64,000 nt of DNA from Cyanobacteria bacterium SZAS-4 (GCA_018266255.1 JAFEAT010000011.1:103003-167002), one strand, 5' to 3'; shown: positions 17,802 through 26,860, counted from the first letter of the stretch. Translations and numbers: made by a program. The notes: generated from the letters alone by a model not told the origin.

Positions 17802-18754
17802 AATGCGCTCAAGGTTCCGAGCAAACTCTTTCCGATGATCAACGCCAGGACGAATATAAAAACTTCTGCGATGTGATTTCCAATGAAACGTGGATCCAGA
17901 AGCATTCCAATCGAGACGAAAAATACCGTGGCAAACAAATCGCGCAGCGGCAGCACGTCAGTTAGTGCCTGATGAATGTAGGGAGATTCGCTCAGCATTA
18001 TGCCAGCCAAAAACGCTCCCAGCGCAATTGATAATCCAAGACTCTGGCTTAACAGCGCAACTGAGAGACACAAAACAATCAAGGTGAGCAGGAATAATTC
18101 TCTGCTGTTCGACTTGGCTGAAAATTTCACAACATGAGGCACCACTTTTGTGGCACCGACAATGATCAATAGTAAGAACAAGACAGCTTTACCTGCCGAC
18201 ATCAGAAAGTCGGTGTAATTCGCATTTGCGGTTTCCTGAAGCACTGGCAGAAACGGAATGATCAGCACGAGGCTCAGGTCTTGAACTAGAGCCAGAGGAA
18301 TCAAAATTTGACCGTGGATTGAGTCTGTCTCACCCCGTTCGCTCAGCACCTTCGAGATGATCACGCTACTGGAGATGGCGCAAACACAACCGAACAGAAA
18401 TCCTGCTGCCACGGTTGGTGCCAGACCTATAGTCGATGCAAGCCACCACGCAGCAGCGATAGTGAGCACCATCTGTGTGCTGCCGGCTAAAAGAATCTTC
18501 TTGGCGGAAGACATGATTTGTTTGAGCGACAGGTCGACGCCGAGCGCGAAGAGCAGCATGGCTACTCCAAACTCGCTGATCACTTTGATTTGTTCGACCT
18601 GATTGATCAGCTTCAGCCCGTGTGGGCCGATTGCGATTCCCGCCAACATATATCCAGCCATAACCGGCTGCTTAGCTGCGATACAGATGTATCCGGCGAT
18701 TAATGCGGCGCACCAGATGATCGCCAGATCAGCGATCAATTGAAATTCATTCAT
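17729..18754 (-). pseudogene. CPA2-family (KefB/YbaL-like) cation/proton antiporter, C-terminus missing
   Basis: An inner-membrane Na+(K+)/H+ antiporter of the CPA2 family. Ten or so hydrophobic segments are visible from MNEFQLIADLAIIW through FGVAMLLFALGVDLS, a VQDLSLVLIIP segment with the conserved Asp, and SLGLSIALGAFLAGIMLSES. Similarity stops at about 17800, just after FVLALIIGKSLLGT. The family would continue with more helices and often a cytosolic TrkA-N domain; here the frame enters the release-factor sequence in another phase and stops at 17729. The start is ATG 18754 with GAGG seven bases upstream. It lacks about a third or more of the usual protein and is probably inactive, unless the join is an assembly error. 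Confidence 0.8.
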
Positions 18755-18833
18755 ACTTGGTCCTCGATGAGAATCGCTCGCGCCTGGCTTCAAGCTTCGG
18801 CGCAAGTTATCTGGGGTATATTCGAGGATGAAT

Positions 18834-19181
18834 TTAAATCAAAAGTGCACAGTAAATCAGCCACAGTGAGCGGGCACTTTGCTGGCTGCTTTGTGTGCTC
18901 AAGTTCGCAGCAGCGCGGATTATCGCGATGGCTGGGTCGTGGCACCAGTGCTTGCACGCACTCGCATCTGTGTCGCCGTTCTGTTCGATGCGCGGCTTCG
19001 ATTTAACAAAACAAAACTCTGCGTCAGCGGCTATACAAGCGGAAAATAGCCGTTCAGTCTGCTCTACCTTGGTTTCCGAGAGTGTACTCGCCGACGAATG
19101 TGCTGGCGCCGAGAACGGAATTAACTGCGCAAAGGCAACAACAATCAGGAAAAATATGCTTTTGACTATGTGTTTCGTCAT
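18834..19181 (-). CDS. Small secreted cysteine-containing protein, unknown function
   Basis: About 115 residues. A strong signal peptide (MTKHIVKSIFFLIVVAFAQLIPFSAPA) is followed by a mature part with several Cys (ACIAADAEFCF, ACKHWCHD), which could form disulfides. The start is ATG 19181 with AGGAG five bases upstream, not the codon at 19214. No family recognised. It is divergent from the alpha/beta hydrolase gene. Confidence 0.55.
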   Translation of the reverse strand: MTKHIVKSIFFLIVVAFAQLIPFSAPAHSSASTLSETKVEQTERLFSACIAADAEFCFVKSKPRIEQNGDTDASACKHWCHDPAIAIIRAAANLSTQSSQQSARSLWLIYCALLI

Positions 19182-19363
19182 AGCGTCTCCTGCGAGTGCG
19201 CACGTGTTCCTCATAGCTATGAGGTGGCTCTTGTATGAGTTTAACCTTTAAACCTGTCATTTACCTTTCAAAAACGCGCTATCCTTACGTGTCGCTTGTT
19301 TTGCAGGATCTACTCTGTAGAGCTTTTTGCCAAAATTGCGGCGTTTTCGCCAGTTATTCTGTT

Positions 19364-19377
19364 TTATCCCAGGATAA
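19364..19377. promoter_or_regulatory. Palindrome TTATCCCAGGATAA upstream of the hydrolase gene
   Basis: A 6-bp inverted repeat with a two-base centre, 75 bases before ATG 19452, in a 270-base gap between divergent genes. It has the form of an operator. No regulator is identified. Confidence 0.3.
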
Positions 19378-19451
19378 TTCTGTGTGGCAATCTGCCCGAT
19401 TTATCCGCCAGTGGGTATTTCATTAGTAGCGACGGTTAAGGATGTGTTGAG

Positions 19452-20750
19452 ATGCCTCTTGTGTTTGTGCACGGCGTGAATGTGCGCTTGGGACCGAAAT
19501 ACGAAAAGGAGATGCAGCAGCGCAACCAGTATTTCGTCAACATTTTTTACAAGTTATTGGGAAGACAGTTTAGTGCAGATCGAGTGATTAGTCCCTATTG
19601 GGGAGATCTTGCTACTAACACGACGAGTGGAAATCCGTTTCTTCCGACGCGCAAGCATGATGCCGCACCGGCGAAAGAGCGCCCCCACTCCGGGCGTGGA
19701 GAAATGGTCGGAGATCAGCTGCACGATCATGATTTTGATGGTGGGTCGCTCATCGATATGGCGCGCACCGAATCAATTTCTAAAGTCGTTGATATAGTAA
19801 TCGCGACTGCATCGGAGCAGGCTCTCGATGCATCACTCGAGCATGCGGAAGCTTTGTCTGAACTGGCATTTAGCGCACTCGATCTGAGTCGTCGTTTCAA
19901 GTCGCTCGACGAACAAGTTGAATGGCTCGAAGGCGTCGTTGATGATGCTCAATTGTTATTGAAGATTGAAGACGAATTGATGAAAGATTCGGCCGTTGAT
20001 ATGAAGAGGCGCAAGCTCAGTCTCGAGCATATGAAACTAGCCGGTACATGGCTGCAGGCGCGCTACGACAAAGCGAGTACTTTGACGAAAGACAGACTGA
20101 TGTTGCGAACTAAACAATTGCAAGCTCGCATCAATCAGCTCAGAATTACCGCCAAGCACAGCGTCAAGCAAGTGCGCGAGGTAAGGCGGCGAACAACCAC
20201 GCATGTAGCCGCAGCCACGCTTACGTCGCCTGTGCGGAAGTTATTTCACGATAGATTGTTTCTGTTTCTCGGTGATTCATTCCTTTACTTTGGGCAACGC
20301 GGAACACCTGAAGCACCGGGCCCGATTGTCAAAAAAATTTCCGATGCCCTTACACAAGGGTGGGAAAAACGAACGGAGCAAGATCCCGATCTGATAGTGG
20401 TGGCACACAGCATGGGCGCAAATATTATGTGTGATATTGCTTCTTATTTTCGTCCTGATCAAGAGATCGATTTATTGATCACTGTTGCCGGGCAATTTCC
20501 GTTGTTTGCTGATTTGCACATGTTTCCTGGTCTGGATTCGCGTCACAGACCCATTCCAAAACCTCCTAACGTGAAGCGATGGATTAACGTCTACGACATG
20601 AATGACATTTTTGGATTCACTGCTCAACCAATGTTCGAAGATATTGAGGATTTGGAATTTGCCAGCGGCAGGCTTGGTATAACAACACATGCTGATTGCT
20701 TCAAATTTGTATCGCTCTACGAACAATTAGCTAAGGCGGTGAAACCATGA
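19452..20750 (+). CDS. Alpha/beta-hydrolase-fold protein with helical insert
   Basis: A 432-residue cytosolic protein. The N-terminus MPLVFVHGVNVR is the oxyanion-strand HG motif of lipase-like hydrolases, and near residue 320 is VVAHSMGAN, a nucleophile elbow (H-S-M-G). Between them lies a charged helical insert of about 200 residues (from the GRGEMVGDQ region to about 265) that is likely coiled-coil. No lid or signal peptide is present. Such proteins include acyl hydrolases and bacterial effector or immunity-type enzymes. It overlaps the next gene by four bases (ATGA), so the two are translationally coupled and probably work together. Confidence 0.7.
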   Translation: MPLVFVHGVNVRLGPKYEKEMQQRNQYFVNIFYKLLGRQFSADRVISPYWGDLATNTTSGNPFLPTRKHDAAPAKERPHSGRGEMVGDQLHDHDFDGGSLIDMARTESISKVVDIVIATASEQALDASLEHAEALSELAFSALDLSRRFKSLDEQVEWLEGVVDDAQLLLKIEDELMKDSAVDMKRRKLSLEHMKLAGTWLQARYDKASTLTKDRLMLRTKQLQARINQLRITAKHSVKQVREVRRRTTTHVAAATLTSPVRKLFHDRLFLFLGDSFLYFGQRGTPEAPGPIVKKISDALTQGWEKRTEQDPDLIVVAHSMGANIMCDIASYFRPDQEIDLLITVAGQFPLFADLHMFPGLDSRHRPIPKPPNVKRWINVYDMNDIFGFTAQPMFEDIEDLEFASGRLGITTHADCFKFVSLYEQLAKAVKP

Positions 20751-21178
20751 GCGAAAAGGAGCCCGACAAATTTGATAAAGTGTTTGAGAACGTCAATGCT
20801 TCGCCTGCTGATGCAGATAAACGAAAACTGGAGCGGGTTTACAACGAAGAGCGAAGCAACCTGATTAAGCTGCGTCAAGATGTTGGCAGTGCGATTACGA
20901 TCGATAAACAACTGGAACAACAATTGAAGATTCTCAAACGCAAGAATTTTGAGAATGGTGGCACTGAACTTGAAATTGCAAATTTAGAGCATCGGCTCAG
21001 TGAACATCGTAAGGTCAAAGATGAATTGAAATCTCAACTTGCTGAACGTGAATTGCAGTTACAGAAAGTCTATGACGAAAAGCCGGGAATAGTGGCTGCG
21101 CTAATTACAGAACCGAAAAATATCTTCGCGTTTATCGTGTTGCTTGTGATTGCCGCGGCTCTCACAAAGCTCCTTTGA
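20747..21178 (+). CDS. Coiled-coil protein with C-terminal membrane anchor
   Basis: A 143-residue protein consisting of long charged helices (NLIKLRQDVGSAITIDKQLEQQ, and a stretch from EIANLEHRLSE to ELQLQKVY) followed by one membrane segment at the very C-terminus (NIFAFIVLLVIAAALTKLL). This is a tail-anchored arrangement. The overlap of start and upstream stop suggests it recruits the hydrolase to the inner membrane; that role is inference. Confidence 0.72.
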   Translation: MSEKEPDKFDKVFENVNASPADADKRKLERVYNEERSNLIKLRQDVGSAITIDKQLEQQLKILKRKNFENGGTELEIANLEHRLSEHRKVKDELKSQLAERELQLQKVYDEKPGIVAALITEPKNIFAFIVLLVIAAALTKLL

Positions 21179-21229
21179 GGATTCTTAAGTAACACATGGA
21201 TAATAGCTACGTTGCTTCGTTGAGTCCAG

Positions 21230-21982
21230 ATGATAGATTTAGCCGACCAAATTTTAAAAGCCTTCGCTTCGATGTCTATCGAGCAGGCGGCGTTTTGGTT
21301 GGTCGTTCAAAACTTCCTTCAATTTGCAATTTGCATTGCAGTCGGGCAATTGTTCGTGATCCAATTTCAAAAGTATCCTATCGGTGACCGGCCACTCGCT
21401 CTTGAGCGCCGCGAAGTCTTGCTAGCTCTTACGTGCGTTTTTTTGAATTCTGTCGTTGCTGTCATGGGCTGGCTAATGTGGAAGCACGGCATTATCCAGA
21501 TTCATAACGATGTTGGCTGGTCGGCAATGGTGGATGTTGTCGTTTTGCTTTTGCTGATGGATTTTCTCATGTACGTCACGCACCGAATTTGCCACCACAA
21601 ACTTTTCTTTTCATGGGTGCACGGTACGCATCATTTGTATTCTCGTCCTCGACCGCTTTCGTTGTTTGTCTTGAATCCGCTCGAGGTTTTTGGATTCGGA
21701 TTTCTCTGGTTGCTCGTTTTGAGTCTCTATCATTCTTCCTGGTTGGCGATAGTCGTTTATCTGCTTTTGAACGCGGCTTGGGGTACTATTGGACACATAG
21801 GTGTGGAACCTATGCCGAGGTCCTGGCCAAAAATCCCAATTTTAGGAAGACTGAGTACGAGCACTTTTCACGCACAACATCATCAGCTTCAAAACAAGAA
21901 CTTTGGTTTTTACACCGATGTGTGGGATCGTTTATTTGGAACAGTCCATCCGCCTTACAGAGATTCACTGGATTCAAAATAG
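21230..21982 (+). CDS. Sterol desaturase/fatty acid hydroxylase family membrane enzyme
   Basis: A 250-residue integral membrane di-iron enzyme. Hydrophobic segments surround the three histidine clusters that bind the iron: HRICHH, HGTHH and HAQHH. The family includes sterol C5-desaturases, carotenoid and fatty-acid hydroxylases and alkylglycerol monooxygenase-like proteins. It starts at ATG 21230 and ends at 21982, with the downstream recombinase remnant beginning on the last base of its stop codon. Substrate unknown; the di-iron chemistry needs oxygen, in agreement with an aerobic lifestyle. Confidence 0.87.
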   Translation: MIDLADQILKAFASMSIEQAAFWLVVQNFLQFAICIAVGQLFVIQFQKYPIGDRPLALERREVLLALTCVFLNSVVAVMGWLMWKHGIIQIHNDVGWSAMVDVVVLLLLMDFLMYVTHRICHHKLFFSWVHGTHHLYSRPRPLSLFVLNPLEVFGFGFLWLLVLSLYHSSWLAIVVYLLLNAAWGTIGHIGVEPMPRSWPKIPILGRLSTSTFHAQHHQLQNKNFGFYTDVWDRLFGTVHPPYRDSLDSK

Positions 21983-22494
21983 TGACGAAGCCGAAGAAAT
22001 TATCGAATAAGTCGAAACCAGTAAAACGTCTAAAAGACTCAACCGCTCGCGAGCGGGAGTATCTCACAGCAGAAGAAGTTGATCGGTTGATTACGGCAGC
22101 ACGGCGGCACGAGGCATTTGGTTTGCGCAATGCGACTATGATTGCTTTCGCTTACAAGCACTCTCTGCGTGCCACCGAAGTGTTGGACTTGCAGTGGGAA
22201 CAAGTCGATTTCCAAACACGAACAGTTTCATTGAAGCGCGCGCGAAGCGGTGCTGAATCTCAAAATTTGGAGTTACATCTTGATGACGATGAATTGAATG
22301 CGTTGTTGGAGTTGAGAGAAATAAGTCACAGTTTGAAAAAATCCAGTTTTGTCTTCGTTGGGCCGCGCGGCTCTCTATTTGTGGATTCGTTCGAGTTGGT
22401 CGTCAAGAAAGCTGGTGAGTCTGCCAAGATTGGCTTTCCGGTTCATTCTCACATGCTTCGACATGCGAAGGGCAGTTCTTCTAAATCAGATTAG
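21982..22494 (+). pseudogene. Tyrosine recombinase catalytic-domain fragment
   Basis: About 170 residues of a phage-integrase-type recombinase: a core start (YLTAEEVDRLITAARR), the first catalytic arginine in SLRATEVLDL, and the HxLR box as HSHMLRHA. Right after that the frame ends. The second active-site His and the nucleophilic Tyr, normally 20-60 residues further on, are missing, and no core-binding N-terminal domain is present. The first codon of similarity is a GTG that overlaps the upstream stop by one base. The opposite-strand L,D-transpeptidase gene ends 13 bases later, leaving no room for the rest. It looks like a decayed copy. Confidence 0.75.
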
Positions 22495-22506
22495 GTTTGC
22501 TCCCAA

Positions 22507-23304
22507 TCAGTTTGCAAGACTGGAGCTGTCTGCGTGGTGCACATGAGCCACCACTTGCGGTTCGCTCTTGTTCAGGTATGCTACGTCAGTGCTGGAGATT
22601 TTTGTTCCAGCAAATTTTTCGACGATGTACACAGGCGTTCCGACTGGAACTAATGTGAACAGTTTCTTGATGTCTTCGTTTTTGTGTCTGATGCAACCGT
22701 GGCTTGCGTTGCGTCCGATCATTGATGGCATGTTGGTTCCGTGCATTCCGACGAATCCGGTATTCAATCCTAACCAGGCTACACCTAGAGGATTGTGGTG
22801 TGTTTTAGTCCAGCTTTCGACCTTTCTTTGTTGTGGGTCGATGCTGACTGGAGGAGTCCATTCCGGATCCCAGCGCTTGTTTGCCACCATCATTCTTCCG
22901 TTTGGTGTGGGGGTGGATTTTTTTCCAGTTGTGTTGGCGGCGCTGAAAATTTCTTTCAACTTGCCATCATGATTTTGCAAAACGTGCGTGATGTGTCGTT
23001 CCTTCTCGACGACTACAACCATCGGTCCTTTCTCTGGGCGATCGGTTTCGATTATGTTGGAGAGCACGATCACTTCTTGCGGCGGATTTGATTCGTTTGA
23101 TTGGTTCGCTTCGTTTTGAACGTCTTCCGTCGATTTAGATTTGTTTTCTGTCGAGCGCAGTTCGGCTGTTTTCGAATCGTCCTTCGCCGCTTCTACTCTA
23201 ATTGGTGTTAATGGGGCGCGTACAAGCTCAACCGATTTGGCTGGTGTATCCCATCCCATCATCACCGACAAAACCGCGACACAAAACAAACTTCTAGTTT
23301 GCAT
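22507..23304 (-). CDS. Exported L,D-transpeptidase (YkuD family)
   Basis: A periplasmic enzyme that forms 3-3 peptidoglycan cross-links or attaches proteins to peptidoglycan. A signal peptide (MQTRSLFCVAVLSVMMG) and a ~75-residue polar linker precede the YkuD domain (about residues 90-235). The active site is complete: HGTNMPSMIGRNASHGCIRH, with the Cys in SHGC and its partner His residues. The length of 265 is ordinary. ATG 23304 has AGGAGG close upstream. It is divergent from the sulfur operon; the 267-base gap holds both promoters. Confidence 0.92.
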   Translation of the reverse strand: MQTRSLFCVAVLSVMMGWDTPAKSVELVRAPLTPIRVEAAKDDSKTAELRSTENKSKSTEDVQNEANQSNESNPPQEVIVLSNIIETDRPEKGPMVVVVEKERHITHVLQNHDGKLKEIFSAANTTGKKSTPTPNGRMMVANKRWDPEWTPPVSIDPQQRKVESWTKTHHNPLGVAWLGLNTGFVGMHGTNMPSMIGRNASHGCIRHKNEDIKKLFTLVPVGTPVYIVEKFAGTKISSTDVAYLNKSEPQVVAHVHHADSSSLAN

Positions 23305-23571
23305 AGAAGCATCCTCCTTTTAGTTTTTAATAGACTCGAAAGCCGCGGCTCAACCAGACACCTGGCGATCGCGTTATTTCTTTCTTGCTATTAAGATAAG
23401 CCATACCTGTAATACGCAAATGTTCCAGCTGTTAGTCGGTTGTCACACTATTGTTAAATCGTTGCTAACAAAGCCGGATATCCGCAGCCAGTGGCTGATT
23501 TAGAGTTGTCAGTCTTATAAAATGGTGCGACAGCGTTGAAAAATTCGCTGTTTTAATCTGGAGGACAACCG

Positions 23572-25164
23572 ATGCGTCTGTTAAAAGGGTTCGCGCTGAG
23601 TGTTTTGTTGCTCGGTGCCTTGCAGCAGTTCCAATCGCCGGCAGTTGCCGAGGTTAGCTGTGTCGCTGAGATCAAAGATTCCCCTACGGTTGCACCTGCG
23701 CATCCTGGCATTGTTTTTCACCAGTATTATTTGGGGTGTTTATCGCACGCATCCTATTTAATCGGCGATGAGGCTACCAAGACAGCTGTGGTTATTGACC
23801 CGCAGCGCGATGTCGACCAGTACATTGAAGACGCTAAGAAGAATGGCATGAAGATCACGCACGTGTTTTTGACCCACGTGCATGCAGACTTCGTCGCTGG
23901 TCACCTGGAGCTCGAGCGCAAGACCGGCGCCAAGATTTGTTTGGGCGCGAAGACTAACGCCAGTTACAAATTCACTGGCTTCAAAGACGGCGATACGCTT
24001 GAATTCGGCAATATTCGTTTCAAAACGCTCGAAACGCCGGGGCACACGCCCGAGGCAATTTCCATCCTTGTATATGATTTGAAGAAGGATGCGAAGACGC
24101 CATACGCAGTTCTAACCGGCGATTGTCTTTTCATCGGCGATGTCGGTCGCCCGGATCTGTTGTCGTCGCAAGGCATTACAGCTAAGCAATTGGCTGGACT
24201 GATGTACGATTCGCTGCACAACAAACTCATGGTTTTGCCAGATGAAACGCTGGTCTACCCCGCTCACGGCGCTGGATCTTTGTGCGGAAAAAATATGAGT
24301 TCGGAAACTGTTTCGACAATTGGTGAGCAAAAACGCACTAATTACGCGCTGCAACCGATGAGCAAGGAAAAGTTGGTTGAGCTCCTCACAAAAGATTTGC
24401 CACCCGCTCCTAAATATTTTGCCTATGATGCGGCGTTCAATTGTAAGGCGCATCCACCATTAGAAGAGTTGCTGAGCAATTTGAAACCACTTTCGATCGA
24501 CGAAGCGTTGAAATTGAAAAATTCTGGTGCCTATTTGTTGGATGGTCGCAACTCCGACCAATATGCTAAACAGCATGTCGTCGACAGCATAAATATTCCT
24601 CTCAAAGGAAGATACGCAACGTGGGCGGGAACGTTTATCGATCACGATAAACCAGTTGTCGTCATTGCTGATGCGGGGCAAGAACGCGAAGCTGCAATGC
24701 GTCTTGGTCGCATCGGTTTGGATTCAGTTGCTGGATACGTTGGTGGTGGCATCAAGGCATTCGACGGCAGAACCGATTTGGTACGTAGCAACGAGCGGGT
24801 CGATGCTAAAACCCTGGCGAAGCAATTGCAATCGGATAAACCGCCTTACGTTATCGATGTGCGCAACGATGGAGAATGGCAAGCAGCGCATCTGGAGAAA
24901 ACGCACCATCTGCCTTTGAATGACATTTTGGATCACGTCGATAGTTTGCCGAAAGACCAAGATCTCGTCATCATGTGCGCATCAGGTAATCGTTCGTCCA
25001 CGGCAGCGAGCTTGCTCAGCCAACGCGGCGTAAAGCATTTGACCGACCTGGCAGGCGGCATCGAGGGCTGGCAGGCAGAAAAACTTCCAGTGATTTCGCA
25101 AGGTTCGTGCTCGACAAAACCACTGGACAAAGAACCATCTAGCTCGACCGCGAAGCCACAATAG
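23572..25164 (+). CDS. Exported MBL-fold persulfide dioxygenase-like protein with two rhodanese domains
   Basis: A fusion of a metallo-beta-lactamase-fold domain (about residues 45-265) and two rhodanese domains (about 300-400 and 415-510), after a signal peptide (LLGALQQFQSPAVAEV). The MBL metal ligands read THVHADFVAGH, ETPGHTPE and GDCLFIGDVGR, as in ETHE1-type persulfide dioxygenases, which oxidise glutathione persulfide to sulfite with O2. The second rhodanese has the active-site loop CASGNRSS with Cys; the first has ADAGQE without Cys and is probably inactive. GGAGG lies seven bases before the ATG. It is the first gene of the sulfur/respiration operon, so it may deliver sulfite to the next enzyme. 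Export of such a protein is unusual. Confidence 0.87.
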   Translation: MRLLKGFALSVLLLGALQQFQSPAVAEVSCVAEIKDSPTVAPAHPGIVFHQYYLGCLSHASYLIGDEATKTAVVIDPQRDVDQYIEDAKKNGMKITHVFLTHVHADFVAGHLELERKTGAKICLGAKTNASYKFTGFKDGDTLEFGNIRFKTLETPGHTPEAISILVYDLKKDAKTPYAVLTGDCLFIGDVGRPDLLSSQGITAKQLAGLMYDSLHNKLMVLPDETLVYPAHGAGSLCGKNMSSETVSTIGEQKRTNYALQPMSKEKLVELLTKDLPPAPKYFAYDAAFNCKAHPPLEELLSNLKPLSIDEALKLKNSGAYLLDGRNSDQYAKQHVVDSINIPLKGRYATWAGTFIDHDKPVVVIADAGQEREAAMRLGRIGLDSVAGYVGGGIKAFDGRTDLVRSNERVDAKTLAKQLQSDKPPYVIDVRNDGEWQAAHLEKTHHLPLNDILDHVDSLPKDQDLVIMCASGNRSSTAASLLSQRGVKHLTDLAGGIEGWQAEKLPVISQGSCSTKPLDKEPSSSTAKPQ

Positions 25165-25177
25165 TCGATCTTCCTTG

Positions 25178-26431
25178 ATGATTTTGAAACCAGAAGAACT
25201 GCAAGATCCAAAACCAGAAGGTGATGCCGTCAGCCGCAGGCGATTTCTTCAACTGGCTTCGGCTGCTGCAATGTCTGGCGCGTTCAGTGCGTGTCACTCT
25301 CAATATACGAATACCAGTTTCATTAGCGTGCCGCCGGGTCAAACGGTGGCACGTTTTCCTGAAAAGGCTGAATTGTTGTTGTTGACGGACAGACCGCCAC
25401 AATTAGAGACGCCGATACATTATTTTCGAGAAGATTTAACTCCTAACGAAGCATTCTTCGTGCGGTGGCACTATGAGGGAATTCCTACTTACATAGACTT
25501 GCGTACGTTCCGATTGAAGGTGGGCGGTCACGTGGATAAACCACTGACATTGACTCTGGACGAATTGAAACATCAGTTCGACGCGACAAGTATTGTTGCT
25601 GTCAATCAATGTTCAGGCAACTCACGCAGCCTTTTCCTGCCGCGAGTTCCAGGTGGGCAATGGAAGAATGGCGCGATGGGAAATGCGCGATGGACAGGCG
25701 TTCGCCTGAAGGATTTGTTGCAACGCGCTGGTGTTAAATCTGGTGCTGTAGATGTGAGCTTCGGAGGGCTCGACGAAGCACCGCTCTTCAACATGAGTAA
25801 ATTCGTCAAAGCGTTGGGCATCGAACATGCGCTCAGCGATGAAGTGCTGGTGGCATATTCGATGAATGATAAACCGCTTCCGATGCTTAATGGATTCCCA
25901 CTGCGTCTGGTGGTGCCGGGCTGGTATGCCACTTACTGGGTTAAATCTCTTGCCTCTATTAAGGTACTGCCAGAGAAATTCCATGGATTTTGGATGGACA
26001 AAGCTTATCTGATTCCAAAAAATGCAGATGCCGTAGAAACACCCGAAAATCTTGCCACTGATACCGTTCCGATCAATAAGATGAATGTCAGATCGCTGAT
26101 TGTCAGCCCTGATCTTCCCGATCTGGTAAGAGCTGGTGCAACCGCTGAAATTCAAGGCATCGCGTTTGATTCTGGATCTGGTATCAGCAAGGTTGAAGTT
26201 TCAATTGATGGTGGCAAAAATTGGCAAGCGGCGACACTCGATTCTGATGCGTTAGGAAAGTATTCTTTTCGCAGATTTCGCTTGCCCTGGACGCCGCAAA
26301 GTTCTGGTGCATATCAATTGGCGTCTCGTGCTTACACCAATGATGGAAAATTTCAGCGCGTATTCGATCAATGGAACAAGAGTGGCTATATGAGAAATGT
26401 AATAGAGCAGCGGGAAGTGACGGTAATTTAG
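25178..26431 (+). CDS. SorA/SoxC-like molybdenum sulfite dehydrogenase
   Basis: A Tat-exported molybdopterin enzyme of the sulfite-oxidase family. The twin-arginine motif is SRRRFLQLA. The Moco domain has the Cys that ligates Mo in VAVNQCSGNSRS (Cys145), followed by GGQWKNGAMGNARWTG. The C-terminal ~110 residues form the Ig-like dimerisation domain (GIAFDSGSGISKVEVSIDGGKNW). Length near 417 is typical. The reaction expected is sulfite to sulfate with electrons to cytochrome c, and a cytochrome c gene follows without a gap. A SoxC role (sulfur dehydrogenase in the Sox complex) is possible, but no soxXYZAB genes are here. ATG 25178 is chosen over TTG 25175. Confidence 0.88.
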   Translation: MILKPEELQDPKPEGDAVSRRRFLQLASAAAMSGAFSACHSQYTNTSFISVPPGQTVARFPEKAELLLLTDRPPQLETPIHYFREDLTPNEAFFVRWHYEGIPTYIDLRTFRLKVGGHVDKPLTLTLDELKHQFDATSIVAVNQCSGNSRSLFLPRVPGGQWKNGAMGNARWTGVRLKDLLQRAGVKSGAVDVSFGGLDEAPLFNMSKFVKALGIEHALSDEVLVAYSMNDKPLPMLNGFPLRLVVPGWYATYWVKSLASIKVLPEKFHGFWMDKAYLIPKNADAVETPENLATDTVPINKMNVRSLIVSPDLPDLVRAGATAEIQGIAFDSGSGISKVEVSIDGGKNWQAATLDSDALGKYSFRRFRLPWTPQSSGAYQLASRAYTNDGKFQRVFDQWNKSGYMRNVIEQREVTVI

Positions 26432-26860
26432 ATGATAACGAGGAAACAGCTTTTAGCTTTAGTTGGATTTGTGATTCTGGGGGCGATCATCATTTGGATT
26501 GGTCGTGATGATCCATCGCAACGTCCCAAAATTGAAGAGCAACCGCCTGTACAAACACCAGTGACGCAGCCATCGACGCAATCTGACTTCAATCAAATCA
26601 CGCTGCCTCACGACGACCCAGAATTTCCACCAGGACCTGGACGCGAGTTGTTCTTAGCCCGCTGCACAGTGTGTCATTCACTGCGCTACATCACAATGCA
26701 ACCAAACTTTTCGAAGAAGGTGTGGGCGAAAGAAGTAGCAAAAATGATCAACACATACAAGGCACACATCACTGGCGAAGAAGCAAGAGAAATAATCAAC
26801 TACCTGGCCACTGTAAAAGGCACCGACCAAGATGGAGCATCAAATAGCAAGCTGAAATGA
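26432..26860 (+). CDS. Membrane-anchored cytochrome c, SorB-like partner of the sulfite dehydrogenase
   Basis: A 142-residue protein with an N-terminal membrane anchor (LLALVGFVILGAIIIWIG), a Pro/Gln-rich linker and a single heme-c domain: CTVCH, with a candidate distal Met in TMQPNF. It begins at the base after the preceding stop codon and its own stop overlaps the oxidase start (ATGA), so the three are coupled. It resembles the SorB/SoxD type that takes electrons from the molybdenum enzyme. Here it would pass them straight to the oxidase encoded next. Confidence 0.85.
   Translation: MITRKQLLALVGFVILGAIIIWIGRDDPSQRPKIEEQPPVQTPVTQPSTQSDFNQITLPHDDPEFPPGPGRELFLARCTVCHSLRYITMQPNFSKKVWAKEVAKMINTYKAHITGEEAREIINYLATVKGTDQDGASNSKLK

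Noticed and set aside
19235-19426. 63-codon frame before the hydrolase gene
   Set aside because: No ribosome site, and the region carries promoter-like and palindromic sequence between divergent genes.
21589-21981. Open frame upstream of the recombinase fragment in the same phase (would add 131 residues)
   Set aside because: It lies wholly within the desaturase gene in another phase and shows no core-binding-domain features; similarity begins only at 21982.
33-23375. GCGATCGC octamers (about 33, 11120, 23365), the HIP1 element of many cyanobacteria
   Set aside because: Only a handful were noticed in 64 kb, not clearly above chance, so there is no HIP1-like enrichment.
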